DNA of 64,000 bases. It comes from Stenotrophomonas maltophilia D457. Lineage in GTDB: Bacteria; Pseudomonadota; Gammaproteobacteria; Xanthomonadales; Xanthomonadaceae. Made by a program: the position numbers and the translations under genes. The notes below the pieces were generated by a model. It searched no databases, was not told where the DNA came from, and saw only the letters and a program-made list of their open reading frames with translations. Below are positions 53,402 to 60,255 of the stretch, in pieces (positions within the stretch are counted from its first letter, which is position 1; the number at the start of each line of letters is the position of its first letter). The stretch covers positions 3,691,001 through 3,755,000 of the forward strand of contig NC_017671.1 in the NCBI RefSeq assembly GCF_000284595.1. Direction: 5' to 3'.

Positions 53402-53809
53402 TCAACAGCCGGTTGGGCGATAGCGCGCTTCGAAGGCGCTGCCGTCGCAGGTCCAGATGCCGTCGGCTGCGCGGCGGAGGATGAGGTCTTTGCCGGCAAC
53501 CAGAGAATTACCACCCACAGTACAAGCGATTTCGGCCACTCCATTACCGGCGAGCTCGGCACGCACAGCAGTGCAGCGTCCAGATACTCGGATCCCGACA
53601 TATGCGGCGTTCACCAACACCGGACTGCGTCCATCCTGTACGACAGCCTCAATTGTGGTCTTGCCGGGCCGAATCTCAGCCAACCCGGCCACAAGCTGTG
53701 ACTTCGCGACAAATCCTTGATAAATCGACATCGCGATTGCTGAAATGATGGCAATAATCGCTACGACGATCATCAATTCAATCAAGCTAAATCCCCTTTG
53801 TTTACGCAT
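53402..53809 (-). CDS. type IV pilin, second (minor or accessory) copy
   Basis: This 135-residue pilin has the type III signal peptide: [20 protein letters not shown], cut after Gly6 before Phe, with Glu5 of the mature chain. IISAIAMSIYQGFVAKSQLV completes the long N-terminal helix. The globular part has Cys in SGRCTAVR, AEIACTVGG, GIWTCDG and the final RYRPTGC, so the D-region disulfide is present. It follows the main pilin gene after a terminator, with 116 bases between the two genes. Charge and length resemble an alternate major pilin, as in Xanthomonas loci with two pilA-like genes. Confidence 0.88.
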   Translation of the reverse strand: MRKQRGFSLIELMIVVAIIAIISAIAMSIYQGFVAKSQLVAGLAEIRPGKTTIEAVVQDGRSPVLVNAAYVGIRVSGRCTAVRAELAGNGVAEIACTVGGNSLVAGKDLILRRAADGIWTCDGSAFEARYRPTGC

Positions 53810-53870
53810 CGCCGCTCCCCTCGAGCAGATCAAAGTACGGTCGCGCAATCACTCTGATGAGTCCCCATAA

Positions 53871-53902
53871 ACAAGAAGCCCCGCATTCGCGAGGCTTCTT
53901 GG
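53871..53902 (-). terminator. terminator between the two pilin genes
   Basis: On the minus strand AAGAAGCC and GGCTTCTT form an 8-pair stem around a 12-base loop, followed by GTTTATGG. It lies about 25 bases after the major pilin stop. It may keep the second pilin at a lower level than the first. Confidence 0.7.
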
Positions 53903-53925
53903 CATACACAAAGGGCTAAAACTAA

Positions 53926-54345
53926 TTAGGAACCCTTGGTGCAGCCAACCGGGTAGTACTTGTCATCAGCAACAGTGGTGTTGCAAGTCCAGGTACCGTC
54001 AGCGGCGCGCTTCCAAGTGATATTGCCAGCCGCCTTCGGACTGCCCTTGATGGAGGTGCAGGCAATCGAGCCTTCGGCACCGGCAACGATCGTGAAGCTC
54101 GTGCAACGGGTGGTCGGTGCAGCCGGCAGACCCAGCTTGGTCGCAGTGAAGTCGGCATCAGCCTTGCCTTCATTCACGAAGATCTCGAACTGCGTCTTGC
54201 CAGGGGTGACTTCGGCAAGTGCAGCAGTGACCTGCGACTTGGCCACATAGTCCTGGTACATCGGCAGGGCGATGGCGGCCAGGATGGCGATGATCGCAAC
54301 GACGATCATCAGTTCGATAAGGGTGAAGCCCTTCTGGTTCTTCAT
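53926..54345 (-). CDS. pilA: type IV major pilin
   Basis: This 139-residue protein is the structural pilin. [20 protein letters not shown] is the signature, cut after Gly6 and with Glu5 of the mature chain. The helix goes on to [20 protein letters not shown]. The globular head has Cys in TRCTSF, SIACTSI, WTCNTTV and PVGCTKGS, giving two probable disulfides, the last closing the D-region. It lies downstream of a sigma-54 site (54446-54461), consistent with PilS/PilR control. The terminator behind it separates it from the second pilin. Confidence 0.94.
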   Translation of the reverse strand: MKNQKGFTLIELMIVVAIIAILAAIALPMYQDYVAKSQVTAALAEVTPGKTQFEIFVNEGKADADFTATKLGLPAAPTTRCTSFTIVAGAEGSIACTSIKGSPKAAGNITWKRAADGTWTCNTTVADDKYYPVGCTKGS

Positions 54346-54701
54346 TTTGGTACATCCCCAAGATAAGTGGTGGTTGATTTCAGAGCACAGGATCGGTCTG
54401 ACCAGCGGTCAGCTGAGCGGGTCCTGCCCCCTGCGGGTGGATCAACGCAGGTTGCGTGCCAACGCCGGCACGCCTCCCCCTGGATTTCCCCGCACCCATG
54501 ATGGCAGCTATTTCACGGATGGGAACCCCCTGAATGCGAATCTGCGATGGACGCGGCAATGTGACGCAGTGCGTCACCTTTGGCCGGCACCCGGCACGAA
54601 TTCGCATCATGGGGCCCCTGGCAACTGCCCATACGTGCATGAACCCGCTACCATCAACGGCTAGACGCCCGCCTGGGGATGGCGGGTCTTGGGGAGCCGA
54701 T
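54346..54701. other. divergent intergenic region between pilA and pilC
   Basis: The 356 bases carry the sigma-54 site and leader of pilA on one side and the pilC promoter on the other. A short imperfect inverted repeat CGTGCCGGCGTTGGCACG overlaps the sigma-54 box. A GGGGAG ribosome site decides the pilC start at 54702. No other gene is seen. Confidence 0.55.
54446..54461 (-). promoter_or_regulatory. sigma-54 promoter upstream of the major pilin gene
   Basis: On the minus strand TGGCACGCAACCTGCG fits the -24/-12 consensus TGGCAC-N5-TTGC, with GG and GC exactly ten bases apart and one mismatch in TTGC. It lies about 100 bases upstream of the pilA start, so the leader would be roughly 90 bases. 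PilR (49961-51334) is the expected activator. Confidence 0.75.
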
Positions 54702-55961
54702 ATGTCTGTCAGTCGCAGTGCGATCAAGAAGGAGCCCGTGGCGCGCAGCACCACGGAGCTGCAGCCGTTTGTCTGGGTGGGGACCGACAAGCGGGGCGTG
54801 AAGATGAAAGGGGAGCAGGTCGCAAAGAACGCGAACCTGCTGCGGGCTGAACTGCGCCGCCAAGGCATCAACCCCGGCTTGGTCAAGCCCAAGCCAAAGC
54901 CGTTGTTCGGCGCCGCCGGCAGCAAGGTCACTCCGAAGGACATCGCGTTCTTCAGTCGGCAGATGGCTACCATGATGAAATCGGGCGTGCCCATTGTCGG
55001 CGCGCTGGACATCATCGCCAGCGGGCACAAGAACCCGCGCATGAAAAAGATGGTGGATTCGGTTCGAACCGATATCGAGGGCGGCTCGTCGCTGTACGAG
55101 GCGGTCAGTAAGCATCCGGTGCAGTTCGACGAGCTCTACCGCAATCTGGTCAAGGCTGGCGAAGGCGCCGGTGTACTCGAGACGGTGCTGGATACTGTCG
55201 CCACCTACAAGGAGAACATCGAAGCCCTCAAGGGCAAGATCAAGAAGGCGATGTTCTATCCCGCCATGGTGCTGGCGGTCGCTCTGCTGGTCAGCGGCAT
55301 TCTGCTGGTCTGGGTGGTACCGCAGTTCGAGGATGTATTCAAAGGCTTCGGCGCGGAGCTTCCTGCCTTCACCCAAATGATCGTCGGCCTATCCCGCTTC
55401 ATGGTGTCATGGTGGTGGCTGATCTTGATCATGATCATCGGCTCGATTGTCGGCTTCATTGCGGCTTACAAGCGATCACCGAAACTGCAACACTCTATCG
55501 ACCGTTTGGTTCTGAAGGTGCCGGTCATCGGGCAGATCATGCACAACAGCTCGATTGCACGCTTTGCGCGTACCACGGCGGTGACTTTCAAGGCCGGTGT
55601 GCCACTTGTGGAAGCCTTGGGCATCGTGGCCGGCGCCACCGGCAACACAGTGTACGAAGAGGCCGTTCTGCGGATGCGCGACGACGTGTCGGTCGGCTAC
55701 CCGGTCAACATGGCCATGAAACAGACCGCCCTGTTCCCGCACATGGTCATCCAGATGACCGGCATCGGTGAAGAGGCGGGCGCCCTGGACGCCATGCTGT
55801 TCAAGGTGGCCGAGTACTATGAGCAGGAGGTCAACAATGCCGTTGACGCCCTGAGCAGCCTGCTGGAACCGATCATCATGGTGATCATTGGTACCATCGT
55901 CGGCGGCATGGTCATCGGCATGTACCTGCCGATCTTCAAGCTCGCTTCCGTCGTCGGATAA
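54702..55961 (+). CDS. pilC: type IV pilus inner-membrane platform protein PilC
   Basis: This 419-residue protein is the membrane platform that PilB acts on. It starts MSVSRSAIKKEPVARSTTEL; the longer frame upstream was left out because the GGGGAG site precedes ATG 54702. Two homologous GspF domains are visible, the first from about 85 (ITPKDIAFFSRQMATMMKSG type, here VTPKDIAFFSRQMATMMKSG) and the second from about 285 (SIARFARTTAVTFKAGVPLV). Each has a long helix pair, and three membrane segments lie near 187-210, 235-260 and 390-415. GIGEEAGALDAML is a typical GspF motif. Confidence 0.94.
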   Translation: MSVSRSAIKKEPVARSTTELQPFVWVGTDKRGVKMKGEQVAKNANLLRAELRRQGINPGLVKPKPKPLFGAAGSKVTPKDIAFFSRQMATMMKSGVPIVGALDIIASGHKNPRMKKMVDSVRTDIEGGSSLYEAVSKHPVQFDELYRNLVKAGEGAGVLETVLDTVATYKENIEALKGKIKKAMFYPAMVLAVALLVSGILLVWVVPQFEDVFKGFGAELPAFTQMIVGLSRFMVSWWWLILIMIIGSIVGFIAAYKRSPKLQHSIDRLVLKVPVIGQIMHNSSIARFARTTAVTFKAGVPLVEALGIVAGATGNTVYEEAVLRMRDDVSVGYPVNMAMKQTALFPHMVIQMTGIGEEAGALDAMLFKVAEYYEQEVNNAVDALSSLLEPIIMVIIGTIVGGMVIGMYLPIFKLASVVG

Positions 55962-55968
55962 TCACTAC

Positions 55969-56832
55969 ATGGCATTTCTCGACCAGCATCCCGGCCTCGG
56001 CTACCCCGCCGCGGCCGCCCTGGGGCTGCTGCTGGGCAGTTTCCTCAACGTCGTCATCCTGCGCCTGCCCAAGCGGCTGGAGTGGCAGTGGAAGCGCGAT
56101 GCGCGCGAGGTCCTGGAGGAACCGGACTTCTACGAGCCCCCGCCACCGGGGATCGTGGTCGAGCCCTCGCACTGCCCGCACTGCAAGCACAAGCTGAGCT
56201 GGTACGAGAACATCCCGCTGTTCAGCTGGATCATCCAGGGCGGCAAGTGCCGCCACTGCAAGGCGCCGATCTCGCTGCAGTATCCGCTGGTCGAGGCCCT
56301 GACCTCGGTGCTGGTGCTGGCCTGCGTCTGGCAGTTCGGCTTCGGCTGGCAGGGCTTCGGCGCCATTGTGCTGACCTGCTTCCTGATCGCCTTGTCCGGC
56401 ATCGACCTGCGCACCCAGCTGCTGCCCGACCAGTTGACCCTGCCACTGATGTGGCTGGGCCTGATAGGCAACATCGACAACCTGTACATGCCGGCCAAGC
56501 CAGCATTGGTCGGCGCGGCGGTGGGCTATCTGTCACTGTGGATGGTCTGGTGGCTGTTCAAGCAGCTGACCGGCAAGGAAGGCATGGGCCACGGCGATTT
56601 CAAGCTGCTGGCCGCGCTCGGCGCCTGGTGCGGGTTGAAGGGCATCCTGCCGATCATCCTGCTGTCGTCGGTGCTGGGCGCCATCATCGGCTCGATCTGG
56701 CTGTACACCCGGGGCCGTGACCGCGCCACGCCGATCCCGTTCGGCCCCTACCTGGCCATCGCGGGCTGGCTGTACTTCATGTGGGGCGCGCCCGTGGTGG
56801 AGCAGTACCTGGTGTTGAGCGGACTGCGCTGA
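55969..56832 (+). CDS. pilD: prepilin peptidase / N-methyltransferase PilD
   Basis: This 287-residue membrane protease cuts the pilin leader after Gly and N-methylates the new end. GLLLGSFLNVVILRLP is the family start. Two CxxC pairs (HCPHCKHKL region and CRHCKAPISLQYPLVE) bind zinc. The aspartyl-protease-type residues lie in SGIDLRTQLLPD and GMGHGDFKLLAALGAW. About eight membrane segments follow. It lies 7 bases after pilC and 11 bases before coaE, the standard pilC-pilD-coaE run. Confidence 0.95.
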   Translation: MAFLDQHPGLGYPAAAALGLLLGSFLNVVILRLPKRLEWQWKRDAREVLEEPDFYEPPPPGIVVEPSHCPHCKHKLSWYENIPLFSWIIQGGKCRHCKAPISLQYPLVEALTSVLVLACVWQFGFGWQGFGAIVLTCFLIALSGIDLRTQLLPDQLTLPLMWLGLIGNIDNLYMPAKPALVGAAVGYLSLWMVWWLFKQLTGKEGMGHGDFKLLAALGAWCGLKGILPIILLSSVLGAIIGSIWLYTRGRDRATPIPFGPYLAIAGWLYFMWGAPVVEQYLVLSGLR

Positions 56833-56843
56833 GGGGAATCCCC

Positions 56844-57455
56844 ATGAGCCGCTATGTGGTTGGCCTGACCGGCGGCATTGCCGCCGGCAAGAGCGAGGCG
56901 ACCCGGCGCTTCGAGGCGCTGGGCATCGTGGTGGCCGACGCCGACCTGGCCGCCCGCGCGGTGGTTGCCGCCGGCAGCCCGGCCCTGGACCGTATCGCCG
57001 AGCGCTTCGGCGCCGGCATGCTGCAGGCGGACGGTAGCTTGGACCGGGCACGCCTGCGGGCCCACGTGTTCGCCGACCCGACCGAACGGGCGGCGCTGGA
57101 AACGATCACCCACCCGGCCATCCGCCTGCTGATGCAACAGCAGTGCGAGCAGGCCGCCAGCCCCTATGCGATTGCCGCCATTCCGTTGCTGACCGAGGTC
57201 GGTGGGCGGCAGGCCTACCCGTGGTTGGACCGGGTATTGCTGGTGGATGCGCCCGAAGCCGTGCAGCACGCCCGGCTGATGCAGCGCGACGGCATCGACG
57301 CCGCGCTGGCCGACAAGATGATCGCCGCCCAGGCCAGCCGCGCGCAGCGCTTGGCACTGGCCGATGATGTAGTGGTCAACGATGGTCACCCGGAAGAGCT
57401 GCAGGCGCAGGTGGAAGCGCTGCATGAGCGGTATCTGGGGCTGGCTGGGGGTTGA
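56844..57455 (+). CDS. coaE: dephospho-CoA kinase
   Basis: This 203-residue enzyme does the last step of coenzyme A synthesis, phosphorylating the 3'-hydroxyl of dephospho-CoA. The P-loop is GLTGGIAAGKSEATRRFEAL at the start. VVADADLAARAVV and HPAIRLLMQQQ lie in the substrate-binding part, and AIAAIPLLTEVGG and DRVLLVDAPEAVQHARLMQR are family blocks. Start ATG 56844 gives the standard length. It is translated right after pilD. Confidence 0.95.
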   Translation: MSRYVVGLTGGIAAGKSEATRRFEALGIVVADADLAARAVVAAGSPALDRIAERFGAGMLQADGSLDRARLRAHVFADPTERAALETITHPAIRLLMQQQCEQAASPYAIAAIPLLTEVGGRQAYPWLDRVLLVDAPEAVQHARLMQRDGIDAALADKMIAAQASRAQRLALADDVVVNDGHPEELQAQVEALHERYLGLAGG

Positions 57456-57464
57456 GGCTTGGTT

Positions 57465-57632
57465 GCCGGCCAGCGGCCGGCACTACCGAAGCGCATCCGC
57501 GCATTGCGGCGATTTACCCTGCACCAGCGTGGAACTGCTGTAGAGCCGAGCCCACGCTCGGCTGCGATCATCAAGCCGAGCATGGGCTCGGCTCTACAAA
57601 GCGTTCTGCATTCACGCGTGGCGTGGACCTAC
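57465..57632. repeat. SMAG palindrome cluster after coaE
   Basis: Three units: a GCCGGCC/GGCCGGC stem with CTAC (57465-57486), an inverted pair GTAGAGCCGAGCCCACGCTC to CTCGGCTCTAC (57540-57597), and a CACGCGTGGCGTGG stem with CTAC (57613-57632). The last one contains the stop codon of the minus-strand gene that follows. Confidence 0.8.
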
Positions 57633-58015
57633 TCCAGCTGCAGGCGGGCGTAGCGGGCCAGTTCGCGGGCGCCGAGCAGCAGGCCGTCGACGACATCCGG
57701 GCTCAGCTGCTGGTGGGCACCGCCCTGTTCGCGGGCGGCTTCGGCGGCGTGCAGCACCTGCATGAGTGCATTCAAGCCGGCCAGGGTGCGGCTGAGACCG
57801 GCCATGGTGGCCGCCTGGGCAGGGCTGAGGCCCTGCGCTTCCAGTCGCCGGCCGTCGGCGGCATCGCGGCCGTCCATGCGGGCCAGCAGCGCGGGCAGCA
57901 GATCCTTCGGATCATCGAGCAGGGTTTCGACACGCTCGGCCACGTCGGCCGGCAGCAGGTCAGCGGCTTCGCCGATCAGTGCGTACAGTTGGGGGAACAC
58001 GGGGCGTGCGGACAT
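57629..58015 (-). CDS. hypothetical protein, Ala/Leu-rich helical
   Basis: This 128-residue protein has no recognised family. It starts MSARPVFPQLYALIGEAADL behind a good ribosome site (GAGGAG). It is mostly helical by composition (ALLARMDGRDAADG, AATMAGLSRTLAGLNALMQV, VVDGLLLGARELARYARLQL) with no cysteine, signal peptide or membrane segment. The open frame continues 62 codons upstream, but that part has poor composition and no ribosome site. The TAG stop (57629-57631) is supplied by the GTAG of a SMAG palindrome. Confidence 0.65.
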   Translation of the reverse strand: MSARPVFPQLYALIGEAADLLPADVAERVETLLDDPKDLLPALLARMDGRDAADGRRLEAQGLSPAQAATMAGLSRTLAGLNALMQVLHAAEAAREQGGAHQQLSPDVVDGLLLGARELARYARLQLE

Positions 58016-58619
58016 GGTGAATCTCCTCGCAGACGACGAGCCACCTGCGGATGCGAGGTGGCGGACGGTGCGGGTTGGCGTACCGGAGACCCAACAACTC
58101 AAGCGCGAGGAAAAAGACTCCAGCGGATTCTGATGAATCCCCACGCACCATCCGCCGAAACGAGGCAGGCGATGCATTTTCCATGATGAGCCGCAGCACA
58201 CCCGGAGCGCTTGAGTTGAAGGTTTTTTTCAGGACGCCAATCCCGGCCAAGGCACCTGCCCCGGCAGCCCCATCTGGCCATCACGCAGCGCTGTGATCTG
58301 TAAGGAAATTCTCAAGCCGCGGCGGAGGGTACGAATGCGTGCATGCGGACACGCACGCGACGTGGCGGCGATCACGGTGATGTCGCCATTAGCCCCAAGG
58401 CCCGCTCATCACCCCTAAATATTCAGCACCAGAAGCGACACGCCGCCGACTCTACCCTTCGCTATCGACAGAACTTCATTTCAGCCAAAGGAACTTCACA
58501 TCTTGCGCCACCCAGTTGCAGACGCTAATTCCACGGCAAGACGGCCCACTGCAGACATGTCATCCCCCTCGAACATCACGAACTTCAACATTTGCACTAC
58601 TGCACTCGATGGGTGCGCG

Positions 58620-58649
58620 TTGACTCAATGCCAACAACTCATCTATAAG
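58620..58649 (+). promoter_or_regulatory. probable sigma-70 promoter of the small peptide gene, now separated by the IS
   Basis: TTGACT (58620-58625) is followed after 18 bases by TATAAG (58644-58649). Without the IS this promoter would lie about 60 bases before the ribosome site of the peptide gene at 59963. No closer plausible target exists on this strand. Confidence 0.55.
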
Positions 58650-58655
58650 TTGCTT

Positions 58656-58679
58656 GACCTGCACAGCCTAGTGCAGGTC
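58656..58679 (+). promoter_or_regulatory. hairpin GACCTGCAC/GTGCAGGTC next to the IS
   Basis: A perfect 9-pair stem with a 6-base loop. It lies just after the candidate -10 box and its last four bases are the left copy of the target duplication. It could be an operator or an mRNA leader hairpin of the peptide gene. Confidence 0.5.
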
Positions 58680-58744
58680 TGACCTGCCCCCCGTTTTCCG
58701 GGCCAACCTGATCTTAGTAGAGTCCGTCTCACAAGAGGACGGAC

Positions 58745-59008
58745 ATGAAGAAGCGATACACCGAAGAGCAGATCATCGGCTTCCTGAAGCAGGCGGCCGC
58801 CGGCACGCCGGTCAAGGAGCTTTGCCGCAAGCACGGCTTCAGTGACGCGTCGTTCTACCTGTGGCGGCGCAAGTTCGGCGGCATGGATGTGCCCGACGCC
58901 AAGCGCCTGAAGGCACTGGAAGCGGAGAACGCGCGGCTCAAAAAGCTGTTGGCCGAGTCGATGTTGGACAACGAAGCGCTGAGGATCGTGGCGCGGGGAA
59001 AATACTGA
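58745..59008 (+). CDS. IS3-family transposase OrfA
   Basis: This 87-residue protein is the DNA-binding part. It starts MKKRYTEEQIIGFLKQAAAG with a helix-turn-helix (VKELCRKHGFSDASFYLWRR) followed by FGGMDVPDAKRLKALEAENA, a leucine-zipper-like segment for dimerising. Wording matches the IS407/IS511-type OrfA from memory. It ends with a TGA right after the slippery GGGGAAAATAC sequence, where ribosomes can slip back one base to make the OrfAB fusion transposase. Confidence 0.95.
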   Translation: MKKRYTEEQIIGFLKQAAAGTPVKELCRKHGFSDASFYLWRRKFGGMDVPDAKRLKALEAENARLKKLLAESMLDNEALRIVARGKY

Positions 59009-59904
59009 GCCCGCCGACGCGACGGGCTGCCGTCGCGGACGTGCGGGCGAAGCTGGGCCTGTCGGAGCGGCGGGCCTGCCGGGCACTGGGCTTGTCACGC
59101 AGCGTGTTGCACTACCAGCCGCGCATGGCGAACGCGCCGTTGCAGGCCAGGCTCGTTGCGTTGGCGGGCGAACGTCGCCGGTTCGGCTACCGACGGCTGC
59201 ACATCCTGCTGGAACGGGAGGGCTGGATCGCCAACCACAAGCGAATCTACCGGCTGTACCGCAACGCTGGCCTGGCGGTGCGCAAGCGCCGCAAGCGCGA
59301 TCGCGTGGCCGTCGAGCGCCGTCCGCTGCAGCTGCCGTCGGGGCCCAACCACACCTGGTCGATGGACTTCGTCTTCGACGCCCTGGCCAACGGGCGCCCG
59401 ATCAAGTGCCTGACGGTGGTGGACGATTGCACCAAGGAAGCGGTGGAAATCGCCGTCGGCCGGAGGATAAATGGCCAGAACGTGGCCGACATCCTGGATG
59501 CGGTATGCCGTTTCCGCGGCTACCCCGCGGCGATCAGGACCGACCAGGGACCCGAGTTTACCGGCCGGGCGCTGGACCAGTGGGCGACCGCCAACGGCGT
59601 GACGCTTGTGCTGACCCAGCCAGGGAAACCCACGCAGAACGCCTATGTGGAGAGCTTCAACGGCAAGTTCCGGGACGAATGCTTGAACGAAAACTGGTTT
59701 ATCTCGCTCGAGCACGCACGGGCGGTAATCGCCATCTGGCGCAAGGACTACAACGAGGTGCGTCCGCACAGCTCACTGCCCAAATGCACGCCTGCCGAGT
59801 TCGCCGCCGCGCTGCGCAACGAAGGTGCCTTGACTGGTTCGACCGCTGATCGAAACCTGACCCACCGGAGCGGTATGCTCCCCAACCTGGACTCTACTAA
59901 GTAG
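58999..59904 (+). CDS. IS3-family transposase OrfB (made by -1 frameshift)
   Basis: About 301 residues after the slippery site form the catalytic domain. The integrase core shows all three acidic residues of the DDE triad: Asp in HTWSMDFVFDALA, Asp in AAIRTDQGPEFTG and Glu in NAYVESFNGKFRDECLN. The N-terminal part (RRFGYRRLHILLEREGWIAN) is the usual HTH-like region. The frame is -1 relative to orfA, so OrfB is expected mainly as an OrfAB fusion; the exact start of free OrfB is uncertain. The frame is intact to the stop at 59904. Confidence 0.9.
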   Translation, partial: KILSPPTRRAAVADVRAKLGLSERRACRALGLSRSVLHYQPRMANAPLQARLVALAGERRRFGYRRLHILLEREGWIANHKRIYRLYRNAGLAVRKRRKRDRVAVERRPLQLPSGPNHTWSMDFVFDALANGRPIKCLTVVDDCTKEAVEIAVGRRINGQNVADILDAVCRFRGYPAAIRTDQGPEFTGRALDQWATANGVTLVLTQPGKPTQNAYVESFNGKFRDECLNENWFISLEHARAVIAIWRKDYNEVRPHSSLPKCTPAEFAAALRNEGALTGSTADRNLTHRSGMLPNLDSTK

Positions 59905-59962
59905 CTAGTGGCCCTGAGAAAGGGGGCAGGTCAGGTCATTTCACACGACCAAGGAAGAAGTT

Positions 59963-60121
59963 ATGAAAGAGCTCACCGCGAAAGAAGTGAAAGCAGTATC
60001 AGGCGGAACGAATCGCCTTCCGGTTAACTCGGGTACGATTCAGACCCGCGGCAAGAATCCGTTCTCCGGCCCTGTTCCGCGAGACGGCACCATCCCCTAC
60101 GTGCGTTACGTCCAGAAGTAA
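59963..60121 (+). CDS. double-glycine leader peptide, possible bacteriocin-like precursor
   Basis: This 52-residue reading frame has a strong ribosome site (AAGGAAGAAG, 4 bases before ATG). It starts MKELTAKEVKAVSGG. That matches the double-glycine leader pattern of class II bacteriocin and peptide-pheromone precursors (MKELT..E...VSGG), which C39 peptidase ABC transporters cut after Gly-Gly. The predicted mature part (37 residues, TNRLPVNSGT to YVRYVQK) is basic and rich in Gly, Pro, Arg and Thr, with no Cys. Unlike most class II bacteriocins it is not a hydrophobic helix. No transporter or immunity gene is next to it. A hairpin follows the stop. The IS cuts it from its likely promoter. Confidence 0.68.
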   Translation: MKELTAKEVKAVSGGTNRLPVNSGTIQTRGKNPFSGPVPRDGTIPYVRYVQK

Positions 60122-60123
60122 TC

Positions 60124-60157
60124 TAGTGGCCCCGTCCATCGCTGGGCGGGGCCACTA
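60124..60157 (+). terminator. hairpin after the small peptide gene
   Basis: TAGTGGCCCCG and CGGGGCCACTA form a perfect 11-pair stem around a 12-base loop, starting two bases after the TAA stop. No T-run follows, so it may end transcription with help or protect the 3' end. It supports the peptide frame being a real expressed unit. Confidence 0.6.
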
Positions 60158-60255
60158 ATGACGTCCCCGCCCCATGTCGACGTCGCGAAGAGTCACGCAG
60201 CGTTTTGATGTGAGGCTCGGATTCTAGCCGTGGCGCTCCTTGATTTTGACGAACC

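Larger units (their letters stand above)
58016..58679. other. 664-base gene-free region left of the IS
   Basis: The AT-richer right part looks like a regulatory region cut by the IS. It holds a 12-base inverted repeat CAACTCAAGCGC/GCGCTTGAGTTG (58095-58106 and 58207-58218) and the promoter and hairpin listed separately. The leftmost 100 bases are the leader of the minus-strand gene. No coding frame with convincing composition was found. Confidence 0.55.
58680..59933 (+). mobile_element. IS3-family insertion sequence, IS407 group
   Basis: The 1254-base element has imperfect terminal inverted repeats: left TGACCTGCCCCCCGTTTTCC, right (reversed) TGACCTGCCCCCTTTCTCAG, which pair again at the inner ends (CTTAGTAGAGTCC). 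It is flanked by a 4-bp target duplication GGTC (58676-58679 and 59934-59937), as IS407-group elements make. It carries orfA and orfB in a -1 frame arrangement with a GGGGAAAA slippery stretch. Both genes look intact, so it may still be active. It sits between a promoter and the double-glycine peptide gene. Confidence 0.93.

Noticed and set aside
58016-58201. 62-codon upstream extension of the small protein at 57629
   Set aside because: No ribosome site, Cys/Trp/Ser-rich composition unlike the rest, whereas GAGGAG precedes ATG 58015.
58680-59933. IS as part of a larger transposon or island
   Set aside because: The 4-bp duplication directly flanks this single IS and no second copy or integrase is seen in the window.
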